A stretch of 50,811 bases of DNA from the NCBI GenBank assembly GCA_022452145.1, contig JAKURY010000017.1:1-50811 (forward strand). The letters run 5' to 3'. The translations under genes were made by a program, and so were the position numbers. Positions 50,748-50,811 of the stretch are shown here, piece after piece; the first letter of the stretch is position 1; each line of letters begins with the position of its first letter. The stretch is from Acidimicrobiales bacterium. Lineage in GTDB: Bacteria > Actinomycetota > Acidimicrobiia > Acidimicrobiales > MedAcidi-G1. The notes beneath the pieces are model-generated. The model made no database searches and was not told the origin of the DNA. It saw only the letters and a program-made list of their open reading frames with translations.

Positions 50748-50811
50748 TCAGGAGGTGAAGGCGCCACCGTTGAGGCCGATGGTCTGGCCGGTGACCCACC
50801 CGGCTTCGTCC
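50748..50811 (-). CDS. Short-chain dehydrogenase, C-terminal fragment at window edge
   Basis: The reverse frame entering from the window edge reads DEAGWVTGQTIGLNGGAFTS and stops at 50748-50750. The pattern WVTGQxIxxNGG is the conserved C-terminus of SDR reductases such as FabG-type enzymes. Only about 20 residues are visible. Confidence 0.8.
   Translation of the reverse strand, partial: DEAGWVTGQTIGLNGGAFTS

Noticed and set aside
50252-50811. tmRNA 3' end as an integration site for a genomic island
   Set aside because: No integrase, no duplicated tmRNA 3' fragment and no mobile genes follow within the window; a terminator and an SDR gene do.

Overview
This window looks like a chromosomal segment from a high-GC actinobacterium, most likely a marine or aquatic member of the class Acidimicrobiia. 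The basis is indirect: high GC, many GTG starts with start codons close to the promoter, a homodimeric pyruvate dehydrogenase E1 (AceE), an actinobacterial-type cysM/mec pair, a SufC-SufS-SufU / SufD-Rieske-SufC iron-sulfur system, a cupin resembling DMSP lyases, and a tmRNA tag ending in LALAA. There are no phage genes, IS elements or CRISPR arrays. Three decayed genes were seen: an HNH endonuclease, an amidohydrolase and possibly a secreted protein.

Layout. 1-843 is the 3' part of D-Ala-D-Ala ligase. 855-7624 is a self-contained locus: a TetR repressor divergent from four tightly coupled genes (acyl-CoA reductase/HAD fusion, zinc alcohol dehydrogenase, LarA-like enzyme, lysophospholipid acyltransferase). 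7813-12422 holds an aconitase followed by decayed and small genes and a DMSP-lyase-like cupin. 12420-17991 holds RNase HI, AceE, an HhH-GPD protein, GDP-L-fucose synthase and a small membrane protein. 18100-27081 holds an acyl-CoA dehydrogenase, an MBL hydrolase and the two-part suf system (sufC-sufS-sufU forward; sufD-Rieske-sufC reverse) with an accessory stretch between them and a small HTH gene beyond. 27169-32590 holds a GNAT enzyme, a BCCP, a carboxyltransferase, an amidohydrolase and an enoyl-CoA hydratase. 32680-38473 is reverse-strand: a phosphotransferase, selenophosphate synthetase SelD, and a CoA-transferase / SDR / class V PLP enzyme group. 38517-42626 is forward: two SnoaL-like proteins, AceK, ribulose-phosphate epimerase and ClpP. 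A tRNA-Leu then abuts a PAS-GGDEF-EAL gene. The last 5.5 kb carries rdgB, rph, cysM, mec, smpB, a class III aminotransferase, tmRNA and the end of an SDR gene.

Main points from the hunt. (1) SelD is a selenoprotein: its N-terminus is only complete if an in-frame TGA (34907-34909) is read as selenocysteine, and a strong hairpin follows directly. (2) Both suf units have a similar GGATT-N8-N4-N8-AATCC palindrome in their promoter, so they are probably co-regulated although separate. (3) sufD has no normal start: its plausible ATG is cut off by an in-frame TGA nine codons later, with a CTG and a good Shine-Dalgarno just after. (4) At least seven genes end in short tandem repeats that include or flank the stop codon, in some cases repeating the stop in frame. 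(5) The TetR/acyl-CoA reductase/LarA-like/acyltransferase operon looks like an uncharacterised lipid or hydroxyacid pathway, with a perfect inverted repeat that contains both divergent start codons.
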